A DNA stretch of 64,000 nucleotides from JAWVFM01 sp963841455 (GTDB lineage Bacteria; Actinomycetota; Thermoleophilia; Solirubrobacterales; 70-9). Shown one piece after another: positions 17,539-25,721 of this stretch. Below the pieces are notes generated by a model. That model did no database searches and was not told the origin of the DNA. It was given only the letters and a program-made list of their open reading frames with translations. Within the stretch, counting starts at the first letter, position 1; each line of letters starts with the position of its first letter. Both the position numbers and the translations under genes were made by a program. The DNA lies in NCBI GenBank assembly GCA_963841455.1, contig CAWJCU010000019.1, positions 1 to 64,000 of the forward strand. The letters run 5' to 3'.

Positions 17539-19683
17539 CTACCAGTGAACTCCTCGCATGAGCGAGGCGAACGCCACCTGCTGGCGCGAGGCCTCCTCGT
17601 CCGCGCTCGGGGGCTCGCTGGGCCGCGGCTCAGCCTGCTTGGCGCCCTCCTTGCGCTCCCCGCGCGCCGCCTTCGAGTCCGGGAAGAGGTGGTAGGCGCT
17701 GTTGAGGATGTAGTCGATCGACTTCGGGTTGATCGCGTAGAGGATCTGGCCGAGAGTGCCGATCGGCGTCGCGATCCGCTTCGGCTTGTGGATGATCGCG
17801 TCGCAGATCATGTCCGCGGCATCCTCCGGCGTGATCGTCGGGAAGCGGTCGTACATCTTCGTCGGCGCGATCATGGGCGTCCGCACGAGGCCCATGTAGA
17901 TGACGGTGATGTTGACGTTGTCGTCCATGATCTCCGAGGCGATGCAGCGTGAGAACGCGTCGAGCGCAGCCTTCGAGGCGACGTAGGCGGAGAAGCGCGG
18001 CGTGTTGGTCTGCACCCCGATCGAGCTGACGTTGATGATGTGGCCGGACCTGCGCTCGCGCATCACCGGCAGCAGCTTCAGGATCAGCCTCACCGCCCCG
18101 AAGTAGTTGAGCTGCATCGTTCGCTCGAAGTCGTGGAAGCGGTCGTAGGAGAGCGCGATCGAGCGCCGTATCGAGCGCCCCGCATTGTTGACGAGCACGT
18201 CGACGTGACCGTGCTGGGCGAGCGCCTCGTCGGCCATCCGGTCGATGTCCTCCATGTCGGACAGGTCGCAGCGGTGGATGTACGCCTGGCCGCCTCCGGC
18301 CTCGATGGCCTCCTTGGTCGACTCGAGCTTCTCGGGCGTGCGGGCGACGAGGAGCACGATCCCCCCGGCGTCGGCGATCTTGAGCGCCGACGAGCGGCCG
18401 ATCCCCGATGACGCCCCTGTGACCATCACCACCTTGCCGCGAACAGCCGTCTCCAGGGACGCCGACCCCTGAAGCCGGCGGCCGATCCGCAGGATCTCGT
18501 CGGGGATCTGCTGGCCGAGCACCTCGGCGACACCGCTGACCACCCCGCGCCGGCCGCGAACTGCACCGACGAGGGTCCGGTCGCTGTAGAGGTCGGGGTC
18601 GAGGTGGCGCTCCCAGTAGTCCCAGAGCTTGTCGGCATAGGCGGCCAGCGGCGGCACGCGGATGTCGGTGCCCTCGAGGGCCGCCTGCGCCTGCCGCGAG
18701 TCGAAGTGGGTCGGGTAGGTGATGTAGGTGAGGACCTCGCGCGGGACGCCGAAGTCGGCGAGGACGCTGTCGGCAACCGAGCCGGCGAGGGGAACGGTCG
18801 AGATCCCCGCGTTCAGGAGCGGCTTCAGCGCCTCGATCGCCGCGGTCGGCACGCGAACCGACGACGGCGGCGCGTGGGCCGCGCGGGCGAACACGTCGAT
18901 CACCTCGCCGGCCGTCAGCGGTGCCGGGTCGGTGAGGTGGAAGGCCTTCCCGTCGAGGCCCTCGACGTGCGCGATGTGGTCGATCGCCCTCGCGACGTAG
19001 TCGACCGGGACGAGGTTGATCTCCCGCCCCTCGATGCCCGGCATCGGCATCCACTGCGGGACCGTGTTGCGGATCCGCCGGATGGCCTTGAAGAAGTAGT
19101 ACGGGCCGTCGATCTTGTCCATCTCGCCGGTCTCGGAATCGCCCACCACGATCGCGGGGCGGTAGACCCGCCAGGGCCGCGAGCACTCCCTCCGCACCAC
19201 GCCCTCGGACTCGTGCTTGGTGCGGAAGTAGGGGTTCGTGTCGAGGTTCTGCGCCTCGTCGAACATGTCCTCGCGCCACGTGCCCTGGTACAGGCCGGCC
19301 GCCGCGATCGAGCTCACCTGGTGCACGCAGCCGGCCTCGACGGCCTCGGCGAACTGCACCATGTGCCGGGTGCCCTCGACGTTGGCGACGTTCTGGCTCT
19401 CGGCGCTCGCCGTCAGGTCGTAGATCGCGGCGAGGTGGAAGACGTGGTCGACCCCGCGGAGGCGCTCGATGTCCTCCTCGGAGACGCCGAGGCGCGGCTG
19501 CGAGAGGTCGCCGACGATCGGGACGATCCGCCCCTCGTCCGCCCCCCAGCGCGCGCGGAGCTCCTCGAGCCGGCCCTTGGAGCCCTCGCGGACGAGCACG
19601 TAGACCGTGCCCTCTCGCCTCAGCAGCAGCTCGACAAGGTGCCGGCCGATGAAGCCGGTCGCTCCGGTAACGAAGTAACTCAT
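17539..19683 (-). CDS. Two-domain alcohol-forming fatty acyl-CoA reductase
   Basis: The 714-residue protein has an N-terminal extended SDR domain (SYFVTGATGFIGRHLVELLL, active-site PYFRTKHESE, ETGEMDKIDGPYYFFK). From about residue 410 a classical SDR follows (VTGASSGIG, NNAGRSIRRSIALSYDRFHDFERT, Tyr/Lys in SAYVASKAALDAF). This order, and the C-terminal QVAFASLMRGVHW, closely match my recollection of the ~660-residue Marinobacter-type fatty acyl-CoA reductase, which reduces acyl-CoA to fatty alcohol via the aldehyde. A family member of about 50 extra residues is explained by a charged linker near the C-terminus. The adjacent AGPS-like gene would consume fatty alcohol, which suggests an ether-lipid pathway. 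Confidence 0.85.
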   Translation of the reverse strand: MSYFVTGATGFIGRHLVELLLRREGTVYVLVREGSKGRLEELRARWGADEGRIVPIVGDLSQPRLGVSEEDIERLRGVDHVFHLAAIYDLTASAESQNVANVEGTRHMVQFAEAVEAGCVHQVSSIAAAGLYQGTWREDMFDEAQNLDTNPYFRTKHESEGVVRRECSRPWRVYRPAIVVGDSETGEMDKIDGPYYFFKAIRRIRNTVPQWMPMPGIEGREINLVPVDYVARAIDHIAHVEGLDGKAFHLTDPAPLTAGEVIDVFARAAHAPPSSVRVPTAAIEALKPLLNAGISTVPLAGSVADSVLADFGVPREVLTYITYPTHFDSRQAQAALEGTDIRVPPLAAYADKLWDYWERHLDPDLYSDRTLVGAVRGRRGVVSGVAEVLGQQIPDEILRIGRRLQGSASLETAVRGKVVMVTGASSGIGRSSALKIADAGGIVLLVARTPEKLESTKEAIEAGGGQAYIHRCDLSDMEDIDRMADEALAQHGHVDVLVNNAGRSIRRSIALSYDRFHDFERTMQLNYFGAVRLILKLLPVMRERRSGHIINVSSIGVQTNTPRFSAYVASKAALDAFSRCIASEIMDDNVNITVIYMGLVRTPMIAPTKMYDRFPTITPEDAADMICDAIIHKPKRIATPIGTLGQILYAINPKSIDYILNSAYHLFPDSKAARGERKEGAKQAEPRPSEPPSADEEASRQQVAFASLMRGVHW

Positions 19684-19727
19684 CTCGCGTCCTCCAACTC
19701 GCTCGCGCCGACCTTACTATTTCCCCC

Positions 19728-20033
19728 ATGAGCTTTCGCGTTCCGGCCGATCCGGGAGACCCCGGAGTTCCCGAGGTCAGGCTCGGGCGCGCGGCCGGTG
19801 CCGATTCCGCGCTCGAGCGACGGATCGTCCGCGACGGCGCGCAGGTGCTCGGCCACGGCGCGCTGGTCTGCCCGGACTGCCACATCCCCATCGCCGCCCA
19901 CCGGGCCATCGCGATCGGCGCCGAGCTGCGATGCGGGTTCTGCGACCACGAGGCCCCGGCGCGGTCGTTCGTCGCAGCCGACGTCTACGACACGCTCGCG
20001 AACGAGGTGTACGTGGTCGCCCGCGTCGCCTAG
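19728..20033 (+). CDS. Small zinc-ribbon protein, unknown function
   Basis: The 101-residue protein has two Cys pairs, CPDC and CGFC, spaced about 27 residues apart. That is a zinc-ribbon arrangement inside the sequence ALVCPDCHIPIAAHRAIAIGAELRCGFCDHEA. There is no signal peptide or membrane segment. It is transcribed divergently from the acyl-CoA reductase and upstream of kgd, with a 71-bp gap. I do not recognise a named family. A role in DNA, RNA or protein binding is only suggested by the ribbon. Confidence 0.6.
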   Translation: MSFRVPADPGDPGVPEVRLGRAAGADSALERRIVRDGAQVLGHGALVCPDCHIPIAAHRAIAIGAELRCGFCDHEAPARSFVAADVYDTLANEVYVVARVA

Positions 20034-20104
20034 GCGGGGCCGGACGGTGCAGCAGCTCGCGCCCGGCGTAGCGCCCACGGCGAGGTCATAAACTGGACTG
20101 AGGA

Positions 20105-23100
20105 ATGGCAGAAGCGACTCTCGTCGAGATCGAGATGCCCGCGATGGGCGAATCCGTGACCGAGGGAACGGTGCTCGAGTGGCACGTCAAGGAGGGCGAG
20201 TCGGTCGAGGAGGGGCAGACGGTCGTCGAGGTCTCGACCGACAAGGTCGACGCCGAGGTGCCCGCGCCGGCGAGCGGGACGATCACGAAGCTTCTGGTCG
20301 GCGAGGACGACACGGTCCAGGTCGGCCAGGCCCTTGCTCAGCTCGATCCGAACGGCGGCGCCCCCGCCGCCGAGGGGGCATCGGAGGACGAAGTCAGCGA
20401 GGAGGAAGCGCCGCTGCCGGAGTCGGCTGAGGCCCCGGCCGGAGAGACCGTCCAGATCGAGATGCCCGAGATGGGTGAGTCGGTCGCCGAGGGGACGGTG
20501 CTCGAGTGGCATGTCGCCGAAGGCGACTCGGTCGAGGAGGGGCAGACGGTCATCGAGGTCTCGACCGACAAGGTCGACGCCGAGGTGCCCGCGCCGGCGA
20601 GCGGGACGATCACAAAGCTTCTCGTCGATCCGGACGACGTCGTGAAGGTTGGGCAGGCGCTCGCCGAGATGAGCGCCGGCGGCAGGCCGAGCGGCGACGG
20701 CGCGGCCTCCATTTCCAGCGAACGTCCCGCAACCGGGGCCATAGCGGGTGCTGAGGGACGCTCGGCGGAGGATGGCGCGGGCAACGGCGCGGCGCGGGCC
20801 ACCCCGGTGGCCCGCCGCGCGGCGGGCAAGAACGGGGTCGAGCTCGGCGGCGTGCAGGGCTCGGGCCCCGGCGGCAAGGTGACCAAGGCCGACGTGCTCG
20901 CGGCAGCCGACGGCAAGGACGGGGCCTCGGCCGCGCCGGCCGCGGCGGGCGAGGCGAAGCCACTGCGGGGTCCCGCGGCGATGCTCGCCGAGGCGATGAA
21001 CCAGAGCCGTGAGATTCCGACCGCGACCTCGTTCAGGACCGTGCCGGTCGACACGCTCGACGCGAAGCGCAAGGCGCTCAACGGGGTCCTTTCGGATCGG
21101 GGAATGAAGATCTCCTTCACCCACCTCATCGCCTGGGCGATCGTGAAGGCGGCTGAGGATTGGCCGGTGATGGGCCGGTCGTTCGACGTTCGTGAAGGCA
21201 AGCCGTTCGCGATCGACCCGGCGTCGGTGAACCTCGGAATCGCGGTCGACGTCGAGCGCAAGGGTAAGCGCAGCCTCATGGTGCCGTGCATCAAGGGCGC
21301 CGACGGCCTCGACTTCGCCGGGTTCCACAACTACTACGAGGACCTGATCACGAAGACGCGGGAGAACAAGCTCACCGCCGACGACTTCAAGGGCACGACG
21401 ATCAGCCTCACGAACCCCGGCGGCCTCGGCACGGTCGCCTCGGTGCCGCGCCTCATGAGCGGCCAGGGGACGATCGTCGCCTGCGGGTCGCTCGCCTACC
21501 CGGTCGAGTGGGCGCACGCCGCCGCGGAGCGGATCAAGGCGCTCGGGGTCTCGAAGGTCATGACGATGACCTCCACCTACGACCACCGCGTCATCCAGGG
21601 CGCGGAGTCGGGCTCGTTCCTGCGCCGTATCGACCAGCTCCTTCAGGGCGAGGACAACTTCTACGAGGGCGTCGCGAGCGACCTCGGCCTCTCGCCGAAC
21701 GTGGTCACGTCGGCCTACCCCGCCTCTGCGTCGGCGCCGCCCATTCCCGCCGCCCCGTCGACGCCGGCGATGGGCACAGTCGCTCCGCCCGACACCGAGC
21801 TTCTCCAGGCCGTGCAGGCGGCCACGTCCCTGCTCAAGGCCTACCGCACCCACGGGCACCTCGCCGCGCGCCTCAACCCGCTGGGCGGCGAGCCGAAGGG
21901 CGATCCGGCGATCGAGCCGGAGAACCTCAACCTGACGCCGGAGCTGATGTCGAAGATCCCGGCGTCGATCCTGCGGATCGGCGTCGAGGGCGAGACGCTG
22001 CTCGAGGTGCTGCCGCGGATGAAGGAGGCGTACTGCGGCACGATCGCCTACCAGATCGAGCACCTCGCCTCGCACCAGCAGCGCGTGTGGCTGCGCGAGA
22101 TGATCGAGACGGGCGCCCACCGCGTGCCGCTCAGGGAGACGGAGAAGCGCGCGCTTCTACACCGCCTGATCGAGGTCTTCCAGTTCGAGCGCTTCGTGCA
22201 GAAGGCCTACCTCGGCCAGAAGGTGTTCTCGATCGAGGGACTCGACGCGGTCGTGCCGATGATCGACGAGCTCGTCACACTGGCCACGCGGGGGGGCGCA
22301 GAGGAGGTCGTAATCGGGATGGCCCACCGCGGCCGCCTCGCGGTGCTCGCCCACAACCTCGGGCGGTCGGTCGAATCGATCCTCGCCGAGTTCGAGGGGG
22401 CGAAGGCGCTCGAGGCGGTCAAGGCGATCGCTGCGATCCCGCACTCCGGCACCGGCGACGTCAAGTACCACTACGGCGCGGAGGGCATGGCGACAACGGC
22501 CGACGATGAGCAGGTCAAGGTCCGCCTCTACCCGAACCCGTCGCACCTCGAGTTCGTCGACCCGGTCGTCACGGGCGGCGCCCGGTCGACGCAGACGCAG
22601 CACTCCGGCCCACGGCTACATGTTGAGCCGAGGGTGGCCGTTCCGCTCCTCCTGCACGGCGACGCGGCCTTCCCGGGCCAGGGCGTCGTCTCCGAGACGC
22701 TCAACCTCCAGGCGCTCGAGGGCTACTCGACCGGCGGCACGGTCCACATCATCACCGACAACCAGGTGGGCTTCACCACCGACCCGCAGGACGCCCGCTC
22801 CACCCCCTACGCCAGCGACCTCGCGAAGGGCTTCAACGTCCCGATCGTGCACGTGAACGCCGACGACGTCGAGGCATGCATCGCCGCGGTGCGCCTCGGG
22901 ATGGCGTATCGCGAGCGATGGGGCCGCGACTTCGTGATCGATCTCATCGGGTACCGCCGTTACGGCCACAACGAGACCGACGAGCCCGCGTACACGCAGC
23001 CGCTGATGGCGGCACAGATCAAGGCGCATTCCCCGGTGTCGGAGATCTACGCCGGCCAGCTCGTCAAGGAGGGCGTGGTCAGCCCCGACGACGTCGACAC

Positions 23101-24406
23101 CGAGGGGGTCGAGCGCCGATCGCAGCTTTCGGAGATGCACAAGGAGCTGCGGCGCAAGATGGACGCGGGCGAGTACGAGGACCCGAGCTCGACCGCGATG
23201 CAGACCGGCGAGCTTGACCGGACGAAGAGCCCCGAGGTGGAGACCGCGATCTCCGAGAAGCGCCTGCGGAGCCTGAACGAGGAGCTCCTGAACGTCCCCG
23301 AGAGCTTCACGATCCACCGCAAGCTGCGGAAGCCTCTGATGCGCCGCCTCGAGATCCTCGAGGACGGCCCGATCGAGTACGGGCACGCGGAGGCGCTCGC
23401 GTTCGCCTCGCTGCTCACCGAGGGGACGCACATCCGCCTCACGGGGCAGGACACCGAGCGCGGGACGTTCTCGCACCGCCACCTCGTGCTGGCCGACGAG
23501 AAGACGGGCCTGCGGTACGTGCCGATCCAGAACCTCTCCGGCTCGCTCGCCCCGTTCGAGATCCACAACAGCCCGCTGTCGGAGATCGCCTGCCTCGGCT
23601 TCGAGTACGGCTATTCGGCCGCTTCGCCCGAGAGCCTCGTGCTCTGGGAGGCCCAGTTCGGCGACTTCGGCAACGCCGCCCAGGTGATCATCGACAGCTT
23701 CATCGTGTCCGGCGAGGCGAAGTGGGGCCAGACCACGCGTCTGACGCTGCTGCTTCCGCACGGCTACGAGGGCTCGGGGCCCGAGCACTCGAGCGCCCGC
23801 ATCGAGCGATTCATCCAGAGCGCCGCCGAGGGGAACATCAGAATCGCCAACCCGACGACGGCCGGGCAGTACTTCCACCTCCTGCGGCGCCAGGCGCGGA
23901 TCGCGAAGGCGCGGCCGCTCGTGGTCTTCACCCCGAAGGGACTCCTCCGCCTCCCGGCGGCGGCCTCGAAGCTCACCGACCTCACCGAGGGCAAGTTCGA
24001 GTGGGTGCTCGACGACCCCACGATGGAGGACGCGCGCCGCGGCGACGTGACCCGCCTCATCCTCTGCTCCGGCAAGATCTACTACGACATGGCGAGCCAC
24101 GAGCGGCGCGCCGACGCCACGTCGGTTGCGATCGCGCGGGTGGAGCTCCTCTACCCCTTTGCCCGCGACCAGATCGTCAGCCTGCTCGCGAGCTACCCGA
24201 ACGTCAAGGAGATCCTCTGGGTCCAGGAGGAGCCGAAGAACATGGGCGCCTGGAGCGTCATGTTCCGCCGCATGCCCGAGCTGGTCGGAGAGGGCGTCGA
24301 CTTCCGCTACGTGGGCCGCCCGCCGCGCGCAGCGCCGTCGGAGGGCTATCCCGCGGCCCACCGCCTGGAGCAGGAGCGGATCGTGCTCACCGCGCTCAGC
24401 GCGTAG
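20105..24406 (+). CDS. kgd: Multifunctional 2-oxoglutarate dehydrogenase/decarboxylase (KGD type) with two fused lipoyl domains
   Basis: The 1433-residue fusion has two nearly identical lipoyl domains (lipoyl lysines K47 and K156 in STDKVDAEVPAPASG). A linker and a peripheral-subunit-binding-like motif follow (PVARRAAGKNGVELGGVQGSGPGGKVTKADV). Next is an E2 acyltransferase domain with TYDHRVIQGAESG (His about 494). From about residue 560 comes a thiamine-diphosphate E1 domain (GMAHRGRLAVLAHN, LHGDAAFPGQGVVSETLNL, GYRRYGHNETDEPA). It catalyses 2-oxoglutarate to succinyl-CoA in the TCA cycle. Mycobacterial and corynebacterial KGD lack lipoyl domains, so this version should need only E3. A palindromic repeat lies in frame in the lipoyl-to-E2 linker. 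Confidence 0.92.
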   Translation: MAEATLVEIEMPAMGESVTEGTVLEWHVKEGESVEEGQTVVEVSTDKVDAEVPAPASGTITKLLVGEDDTVQVGQALAQLDPNGGAPAAEGASEDEVSEEEAPLPESAEAPAGETVQIEMPEMGESVAEGTVLEWHVAEGDSVEEGQTVIEVSTDKVDAEVPAPASGTITKLLVDPDDVVKVGQALAEMSAGGRPSGDGAASISSERPATGAIAGAEGRSAEDGAGNGAARATPVARRAAGKNGVELGGVQGSGPGGKVTKADVLAAADGKDGASAAPAAAGEAKPLRGPAAMLAEAMNQSREIPTATSFRTVPVDTLDAKRKALNGVLSDRGMKISFTHLIAWAIVKAAEDWPVMGRSFDVREGKPFAIDPASVNLGIAVDVERKGKRSLMVPCIKGADGLDFAGFHNYYEDLITKTRENKLTADDFKGTTISLTNPGGLGTVASVPRLMSGQGTIVACGSLAYPVEWAHAAAERIKALGVSKVMTMTSTYDHRVIQGAESGSFLRRIDQLLQGEDNFYEGVASDLGLSPNVVTSAYPASASAPPIPAAPSTPAMGTVAPPDTELLQAVQAATSLLKAYRTHGHLAARLNPLGGEPKGDPAIEPENLNLTPELMSKIPASILRIGVEGETLLEVLPRMKEAYCGTIAYQIEHLASHQQRVWLREMIETGAHRVPLRETEKRALLHRLIEVFQFERFVQKAYLGQKVFSIEGLDAVVPMIDELVTLATRGGAEEVVIGMAHRGRLAVLAHNLGRSVESILAEFEGAKALEAVKAIAAIPHSGTGDVKYHYGAEGMATTADDEQVKVRLYPNPSHLEFVDPVVTGGARSTQTQHSGPRLHVEPRVAVPLLLHGDAAFPGQGVVSETLNLQALEGYSTGGTVHIITDNQVGFTTDPQDARSTPYASDLAKGFNVPIVHVNADDVEACIAAVRLGMAYRERWGRDFVIDLIGYRRYGHNETDEPAYTQPLMAAQIKAHSPVSEIYAGQLVKEGVVSPDDVDTEGVERRSQLSEMHKELRRKMDAGEYEDPSSTAMQTGELDRTKSPEVETAISEKRLRSLNEELLNVPESFTIHRKLRKPLMRRLEILEDGPIEYGHAEALAFASLLTEGTHIRLTGQDTERGTFSHRHLVLADEKTGLRYVPIQNLSGSLAPFEIHNSPLSEIACLGFEYGYSAASPESLVLWEAQFGDFGNAAQVIIDSFIVSGEAKWGQTTRLTLLLPHGYEGSGPEHSSARIERFIQSAAEGNIRIANPTTAGQYFHLLRRQARIAKARPLVVFTPKGLLRLPAAASKLTDLTEGKFEWVLDDPTMEDARRGDVTRLILCSGKIYYDMASHERRADATSVAIARVELLYPFARDQIVSLLASYPNVKEILWVQEEPKNMGAWSVMFRRMPELVGEGVDFRYVGRPPRAAPSEGYPAAHRLEQERIVLTALSA
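20719..20764. repeat. Solo palindromic repeat, family G, copy B, inside kgd
   Basis: A 46-bp near-palindrome with ends CGAACGTCCC and GGGACGCTCG around CCATAGC. It is read in frame as ERPATGAIAGAEGR in the flexible linker between the second lipoyl domain and the subunit-binding domain. The same family occurs at 15862-15906 and 57656-57701. Confidence 0.75.
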
Positions 24407-24461
24407 CGCTCCACCGCAGCGCCACCCCGGATATCAGCTAGGGGGGCGAGATTCGGGCGCT

Positions 24462-24498
24462 TGGCGCTTAACCCACCGTATGGGTGGGTTTCGCGCCA
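24462..24498. repeat. Upstream 37-bp palindrome of DUF559 cassette 2
   Basis: Arms TGGCGC..AACCCACC and GGTGGGTT..GCGCCA pair around GTATG, with 14 of 18 base pairs complementary. The gene's ATG lies exactly at the centre. The partner at 25326-25362 is identical at 32 of 37 positions and in the same orientation. Confidence 0.85.
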
Positions 24499-25317
24499 TT
24501 CTTGATCCGGATCGGGTCATCGCAGCCATCGCGGGGCGCCAGCACGGTGTCGTTGCCCTTCGCGAGCTCCTTTCCGCCGGCGTTACAGAGCGCATGGTGG
24601 AGATCCGGGTGCAAGCGGGGCGCCTCCACCGGCTCCACCGCGGCGTGTACGCGGTGGGGCACCGCGGGTTGAGCAACGAGGGCAGGTGGATGTCGGCGGT
24701 CTTGGCAGCCGGAGACGGGGCGGTCCTAAGCCATCGCAGCGCAGCCGAGCTATGGGGCTTCCTGCGGCCGCAGGATGGCCCCTCCCAGGTGACCGTGCCC
24801 AGCGGCGGAGGGCGCCGCCACCGTCCCGGGCTCACCGTCCACCGCTCGAGCACCCTCCAACCGACCGACGTGACGCGGCGCCACTCGATCCCCGTAACGA
24901 CTCCGGCCCGCACCATCGCCGACCTGCGCCGCGTGGCTACTCCCGCCGAGGTGAGGCGCGCGGTCCGGCAGGCGGAGTACGCCGGGCTCCCCCTCGCTGA
25001 CAAAGCGTCCCTCCGACCGGACCCGAAGCGACCTCGAGCGCGCCTTCCTGCGCATCTGTCGCCGTCACCGCCTCCCCCTCCCAGAGGTCAACGTTCGAAT
25101 CGGCCCCTACACGGTCGACTTCGTCTGGCGCGAAGCGCGCGTCGTCGTCGAGACCGACGGGTGGGCGGCGCACCGGGGGCGTCAGGCGTTCCTGGACGAC
25201 CGGGCGCGAGACGCGTTCCTGGCCATGCGAGGGCTCCAGGTGCTCCGGTTCAGCGCCGAGCAGGTCGGGGAGGACGAGCAAACGCTCGCGGCGCTCCTGA
25301 GGCGCCGCGTCGCCTGA
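24480..25317 (+). CDS. AbiEi-like wHTH / DUF559 protein, copy 2 (frameshifted), palindrome-bracketed
   Basis: The protein starts MGGFRAILDPDRVIAAIAGRQHGVV, continues with the AbiEi-like winged-helix block (LHRLHRGVYAVGHRGLSNEGRW, AVLSHRSAAELWGF), and ends with a DUF559 nuclease fold (PYTVDFVWREARVVVETDGW, then LDDRARDAFLAMRGLQVLRF). A single-base shift near 25018 moves the C-terminal third to another frame, which ends at 25317. Without the shift the N-terminal frame runs on into the next gene. Near-identical 37-bp palindromes lie across the start codon and 8 bp after the stop, making a ~900-bp cassette. No transposase is present. The role is unknown. Confidence 0.75.
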
Positions 25318-25325
25318 GCGTCCCG

Positions 25326-25362
25326 TGGCGCAAAACCCACCGTATAGGTGCATTTCGCGCCA
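25326..25362. repeat. Downstream 37-bp palindrome of DUF559 cassette 2
   Basis: A direct repeat of 24462-24498: same ends TGGCGC and GCGCCA, same AACCCACC arm, centre GTATA. The 3' inner arm has drifted to GGTGCATT. It lies between the DUF559 stop and the start of the DUF3817 gene. Confidence 0.85.
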
Positions 25363-25379
25363 AGGCCGACAATGTGCGG

Positions 25380-25721
25380 ATGAGCGTCGTCGAGGACTCA
25401 CCACCGACGGACGGCCTGCGCGAGCCGCGGCCGGGGCCGCTCTGGCGCTGGGTCAAGGTCGCGAGCTGGATCGAGCTCGCCGTCTTCGCCGCCCTCTGCT
25501 TCTTCTGGCTCGCCCCCGGCTTCCCCACCGAGACGTTCATCTTCGGAACCGCGCACGGCGTCGGCTACCTGGCCCTGCTCGCCCTCATCGCGACCGCCTG
25601 CTTCCGCCACCAGGCCCCCTACGTCGTGCTGGCCGCCAGCCTCACCCCGGTCGGGCCGCTGGGGACCGTGATCGCGATCGAGTGGACGGAGCGCAGGCGC
25701 CCCTCCTACCGCCGGTCGTGA
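25380..25721 (+). CDS. DUF3817-type small membrane protein
   Basis: The 113-residue protein has a short soluble leader and three hydrophobic helices (SWIELAVFAALCFFWLAPG, AHGVGYLALLALIATACF, YVVLAASLTPVGPLGTVIAI). The layout matches the DUF3817 inner-membrane family of actinobacteria. It starts at ATG 25380, 18 bp after the downstream palindrome of the DUF559 cassette, so the cassette may have separated it from its original promoter. Its 3' end overlaps the convergent VOC gene by 16 bp. Function is unknown. Confidence 0.7.
   Translation: MSVVEDSPPTDGLREPRPGPLWRWVKVASWIELAVFAALCFFWLAPGFPTETFIFGTAHGVGYLALLALIATACFRHQAPYVVLAASLTPVGPLGTVIAIEWTERRRPSYRRS

Noticed and set aside
22616..24361. 581-codon open frame on the minus strand
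   Set aside because: Antisense to the E1 part of kgd, with no recognisable domain.
24462..25362. Cassette 2 considered as a classical insertion sequence
   Set aside because: The flanking palindromes are direct repeats of each other rather than terminal inverted repeats, and there is no DDE, HUH or serine-recombinase transposase.
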